Shown here: positions 59,853 through 64,000 of the stretch, piece after piece
How the letters are laid out: every line of letters begins with the position of its first letter
How positions within the stretch are numbered: position 1 is the stretch's first letter
NCBI GenBank assembly: GCA_028023455.1
Contig: JAQFVV010006216.1
Span: forward strand, 1,365,445-1,429,444
Length of the DNA stretch: 64,000 nt
Direction of reading: 5' to 3'
From: Epiperipatus broadwayi
Taxonomy: Eukaryota; Onychophora; Udeonychophora; Euonychophora; Peripatidae
The notes under the pieces: generated by a model
What the model was told of the DNA's origin: nothing
Seen by the model: only the letters and a program-made list of their open reading frames with translations
Database searches by the model: none
Translations under genes and position numbers: made by a program

Positions 59853-59866
59853 AAATATCAAAAGTT
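59853..59866. repeat. Target-site duplication of the SINE (left)
   Basis: AAATATCAAAAGTT, identical to 59972-59985. Confidence 0.88.
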
Positions 59867-59971
59867 TTTTTTTAAGTGTCATAGCATCGGCTGGGATGCG
59901 AACCTGCAATCCGGGCAACTGCCTGCAAGTGCAAGGCAGTCGCGCTGACCTCTTGACCACCAATGCAAGAC
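59867..59971 (-). mobile_element. tRNA-derived SINE insertion
   Basis: About 105 bp between identical 14-bp flanks AAATATCAAAAGTT (59853-59866 and 59972-59985). On the minus strand it starts GTCTTGCATTGGTGGTCAAG, contains the B-box GGTTCGCATCC and a plausible A-box region, and ends TATGACACTTAAAAAAA with a short poly-A. The tRNA-like arm/loop complementarity (GACTGCCTTGC/GCAGGCAGTTGC) is visible. The duplication and A-tail show target-primed retrotransposition. It is short for a SINE, so it is either a tRNA-only type or 3'-shortened. Confidence 0.88.
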
Positions 59972-59985
59972 AAATATCAAAAGTT
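59972..59985. repeat. Target-site duplication of the SINE (right)
   Basis: AAATATCAAAAGTT, identical to 59853-59866. Confidence 0.88.
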
Positions 59986-60711
59986 AACAAACAGATTTTC
60001 CAAAATCAATAAAAGCATTTAGAAAGAAATCATTCATTTTTGAAAAGAGTTTTTATACACTAATGGTGTTGACATATATCTTTTATTCATATTTATAACT
60101 CAGTTTTTAAATATTTATAAACTTCAATTTTGATTTTTTAGAATATTATTCATTTATAAAATTAAATTAAAAAAAAACAAATCCAATTTTTTGAGTTTTA
60201 ATATAAAATAGATTTTATGCAGAAGTGAAATATTGGCATTTTCAAAACCTTCCACCAGATATAACAATAAAAAATGTCAGAATAACCCATTTAATATAAG
60301 GTTTAAATTCAAAATTATTAAGCTTTTTATTACTATACTAAAAATTAAATAAAGCAATTTTTATGAATAAAGGATTCCAAAACCATCAGATTTTATCTTA
60401 CTTCTTAAATTTTTTATTTTAATATAATTTACCATCATTTAAAAGTAAAACTTTTAACTTAACAAAATCACCCATCCACCCATAGTAAATATAATGTTAG
60501 AATCAAAAACATTCAGTCTATCAAAAAATTCTTCAATTTATCTTTCTCAATAACAAAAAAAAAAAAAAACCCACTCAACCATATCTAATAAATAACACTA
60601 CTCTCTAAAAAATAAATATTGACTGATCACATTAATTTCAATATCAATAATAGTTTACTTCTTTACCATTTACATCTTTTAATTTATAATTTGGGTTTAT
60701 AAAAATATAGT

Positions 60712-61101
60712 CATTTATTGGGGTGAAAATTATTTGCAAGAAAGATCTTGATTTAAACTCATTATTAAATAATTCAAAACAGTCCAGTGATGGTAAATGT
60801 ATTCCTCATATAGTTTACAAAATTCCTAACAATTATCATAAAATTTATATTAGTTAAAGTAAATTAAATCTTAATGACAGAGTTAAAGTTACTAAGAATA
60901 GAATTAAAAATGGGTAAAATAACTTAGCTTTTTATATTTATGAACTGCATATATGTCAAAATATTGTTTGAAAATGCATAGATTGCCTTTCATGGAAAAA
61001 GAGTATCAAAAGAAGAGTTAAAGAAATTCTGATGAGAAATATTTTGAAATCTGAGATCATCAATTTTATAAAAACTTCCTTTGATATTAAAGGTAGATAG
61101 A
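60712..61101 (+). pseudogene. Penelope-like GIY-YIG endonuclease fossil (second family)
   Basis: A single plus-strand frame interrupted only by three stops reads FIGVKIICKKDLDLNSLLNN, then DGKCIPHIVYKIP and NYHKIYIS (the GIY-YIG strands, Cys pair lost). LNDRVKVTKNRIKNG, NNLAFYIYELHI, CLSWKKSIKRRVKEILMRN and IINFIKTSFDIKGR follow. The 'lAfHiyE..H' and 'KRR.KE.L' spacing is that of the endonuclease domain in Penelope-like elements. The sequence differs clearly from the copies at 6 kb and 46 kb. Reverse transcriptase is not present upstream. Confidence 0.7.
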
Positions 61102-64000
61102 TTTTGAAATGAATAATGGTCTTAAGTACAGTTTCATATGTATATGCTAACTGTACCTGGGGCTTTGTTCATGCTAATAAAATAAAATAATATAGTTGAC
61201 AGTTAAAATATATTTATATAATATTTATATGACATAATAATATATGAGTTATCAATAGCAGGTAAAATTGACCTACAACACTGTTTATAAAAATTGTATT
61301 ATTATATCAGTGTAAATATTTAAATATATTTTGATTATCAACTACATATTACTTACTTTTATTCTAGTAATGTGAACAAAACCACAAATACAAGTAGTTT
61401 ACAATATAAATATCATCCATATTTTCCAATCCCTCTTTTTTTAACATTATTAATTTATATATTTTAAATTATCAAATTTATTAAAACAAGTGCCATAAAA
61501 AAAAAAAAATTACAGCTTATAAAATTCTATGCAAAAAAAAAAAAAAACAGAAAGAAAATAATTCAAGATCCATCTAGTTTGGTGAAATATTTGTTGAGCT
61601 ATAAAATCACAGACCATCTTTCACATTTATGTATTAATATAGATAAATAGAACTTTTGTTTTTGGTTTTAGTAAAGCAAAAATGATCTCTTTTACTCTAC
61701 TAAAATCTAAAACAAAAGAAATATGTAGAATAACAGAGGAAACTTGTTTGACTCAGGATTATAATTTAGTAACTGGTTTTCTGGTAATATAAAAATGTAA
61801 AGTTACCTCTCTTCACATGAATATAATCTCATTTTTTATTCTTTGTCAAATTAAAAATCCACAAAAATATTTAATTCAGTGAATATATGTATGTATGTGT
61901 CGTTTATTTGATTTTCACTTGAAAATGTCTATTTGTCTAATAGAAGCCACGTGAGAGAATTTAGCAAAAAAACTGTTATTTTGCTAGTACTTAATATGTT
62001 ATATGATTTTCTTTTTTATATATTATTATTAATACAGCATTAGGCAATATTTAATTATTTAATATTATAAAATAAATATTACAGCCATATTATAATATAA
62101 TAAATTAATAACACAATGTTTTGCTGTTAAATTCATTATCAGTAAAACTATGTTAAACATAATTTCTTACTTCATATTTAATCACCAAAAGAATAAATAG
62201 TAAATCAGCAGACTGAGTAATAATCAAAGCTGTCATTCAATACTATTGTTATCTCTTTTTTTTTTTTTGAGAAAATAACAGTAGTTATATATAGCATAAA
62301 AGTTATTGTAATTTTAAAATAGTGCTGCAATCTTTAGTACTTTTAGGGTAAAATTTCTAAAAGTTAATTTTGCTAACAAAAAAAAGCAGTAATAGCTAAT
62401 TATAACAGAAACCAAAAGCATTTTACTCCAAGAATGTGAAAACCGTCAAACAATAAGTAAAGTAACAAATTAATTAAGTCCATTAAATTATAATGTTGAC
62501 AGGACTCTGAACAATATTTTAAATATAAAAAAACAAAAAACAAATAAGAGATTGTTATGGAAATTAGCCTAATTTTCGTATTAAACAATCTGATTAATAT
62601 CATCTTAATTTGCCTAGATTACACAAATATCCAGTCCACTGGAAAATGTAATTATACACTCATAACTTCTACAATTATGTTTTGATCAGTGACATGTGTG
62701 TTATAATATTGTTTATAATTTAAAAATTCTGTCAGAACTTGAAGATAATAATTATTAATATGTTATTTGGAGTGAATACATGAAATATAAAAGGTATATG
62801 ATAGTATGTTTTCTTACAATGTGCCAATGTTTTTACAGCATTTAATTAAAACATCACATAAATTTAAAATAATCTTCAATTTGGTAATTTGAATCTTATG
62901 AATGTATTTAATATAATAAATAGCATTCTAAAAAATTTCATAGTAAAACACTTCCATAAATTCAGTAGCAGCCACTTTACAAATAAATAGGGGGGGGGTA
63001 CTTTTCTCTAAAATATAATTTAGAAATCTTAAAAATTTCTATCAAATACACTACCAAAGTTTTTGAGTTTGATAAAGTACAAAAATATGCTGCCATTGTG
63101 ATGGAGATATCCAGAGTGACAACCAGAAGTAAAATCATATATAAACTCTAATGTTGAACTTTTTCAAATCAATACATATTTTGTTTTTTATTTCAGCAAT
63201 AAACATTTCTATAGTACATGATATTTTTTCCAAATGGCAAAACTTCACATATTTATTTATTAACATAATAAGATAAACTTTGATAATTACTTATATATAA
63301 AAAACCTATAAAATTTAATAATTTAATGTTTAATAGGTGATTGTAAAAGTTTAACTTATCAATTACATTAATATCAAAAAAAATATTTTGTCCTTTGAAA
63401 AAAATGATTCTACTTATTTATAAAAATGTGAATTTATTTAAATATTTCAGAAAAAAATGGCTGTAAATATATGATAATGCCAGGATTAGCTGCTGTTTCA
63501 GAAACATTATTATTTTCTCAATGTCTTTGGAAAATATTGCTTACTAAGAAAAGATGAAGAAATTGTAAATTAAATGAGTATTATTATATTTTTATTTCTT
63601 GTTTTTTTTTTTGGAAGTCACTAAATAAACATCAACAAATATTACAAGATAATTCACAATAATGTATTAATCAATGCTACTCTAGTACTTAAGGCATTTC
63701 TGCATTTGATAAAATTAAATATAATTATAAAAAAATTATCATTCTTCAAATAAAAAAATCTAAAAATTCAAGCAAATGAGTGGTTATTTCTGAACATAAA
63801 AATCTACAATAATAAAAAAATTATGTTATAAAATGTAAAACAATAAAAAATTACTAGTGATGATGATCTTAGTACTCTACTGAGTAGCTTAATATACTGC
63901 CTACCATAAAAAAAACTTAATCTATATACAGCTGGAAAAGTGCTATTCATATGATCATAAAAAATCTATAGTAGCATTATAATGCAGCTAATATATATAT
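61102..64000. other. AT-rich stretch without recognisable genes
   Basis: Homopolymer runs (A13 near 61500, T12 near 62258, G9 near 62990) and chance frames only. No element ends were recognised up to the window edge. Confidence 0.6.

Noticed and set aside
59867-59971. A functional tRNA gene
   Set aside because: The 14-bp target duplications, A-tail and imperfect cloverleaf show a retroposed SINE.

Overview
The window looks like an AT-rich, gene-poor, intron- or intergenic-type stretch of an animal nuclear genome. The evidence is very low coding density, abundant (TA)n, (ATA)n and (GA)n microsatellites, several kinds of eukaryotic transposon remnant (Ty3/gypsy, Penelope-like, Merlin, hAT/ZBED-like, tRNA-derived SINE), and no operons or prokaryotic signals. 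Several GIY-YIG Penelope-like fossils, a ZBED5/FAM200-type fossil and tRNA-SINEs fit a mollusc, perhaps a cephalopod. That placement is inference and the sequence alone does not prove it.

Layout. 1-985 (minus): decayed ZBED5/FAM200-like gene. 5520-5990: imperfect palindrome carrying an exon-1-like start in both arms. 6040-6351 (plus): Penelope GIY-YIG fossil. 7829-7901 (minus): candidate BRCT-like exon with a perfect GTAAGT donor. 9.1-10.5 kb: large microsatellites. 13.17-14.70 kb: one near-perfect palindrome and one inverted/tandem satellite cluster. 14712-21840 (minus): a complete, recently inserted Ty3/gypsy retrotransposon with 788-bp LTRs (3 mismatches), whose gag and pol can be read through several frame breaks. 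21.9-22.3 kb: purine-rich tract. 27.4-28.0 and 32.3-32.9 kb: two copies of a tRNA-related repeat. 30.9-31.9 kb: a second inverted/tandem cluster. 34-35 kb: AT-rich tandem repeats. 35.46-36.15 kb (plus): Merlin (ISXO2-like DDE) transposase fossil. 36.18-36.89 kb: inverted repeat probably derived from the 3' end of a Penelope-like element. 42.9-47.0 kb: two Penelope-like copies joined tail-out in opposite orientation. 47.1-47.35 kb: another Penelope-type 3' end. 52945-55650: a 2.7-kb LTR-like unit whose termini match the gypsy LTR. 59867-59971 (minus): tRNA-SINE with 14-bp target-site duplications. 60712-61101 (plus): another Penelope GIY-YIG fossil. The rest is AT-rich DNA without recognisable genes.

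No complete cellular gene was found. Four short candidate exons (about 7.8, 12.2, 26.6 and 38.1 kb) all lie on the minus strand. If real, the window may lie largely inside long introns of one or more minus-strand genes. This is weakly supported and needs transcripts. The best candidates for something undescribed are the covarying terminal hairpin shared by two LTR families that both sit in (TA)n tracts, the repeated minus/plus/plus architecture of unrelated repeat units, and the recurring (TA)n-TTGTA junction.
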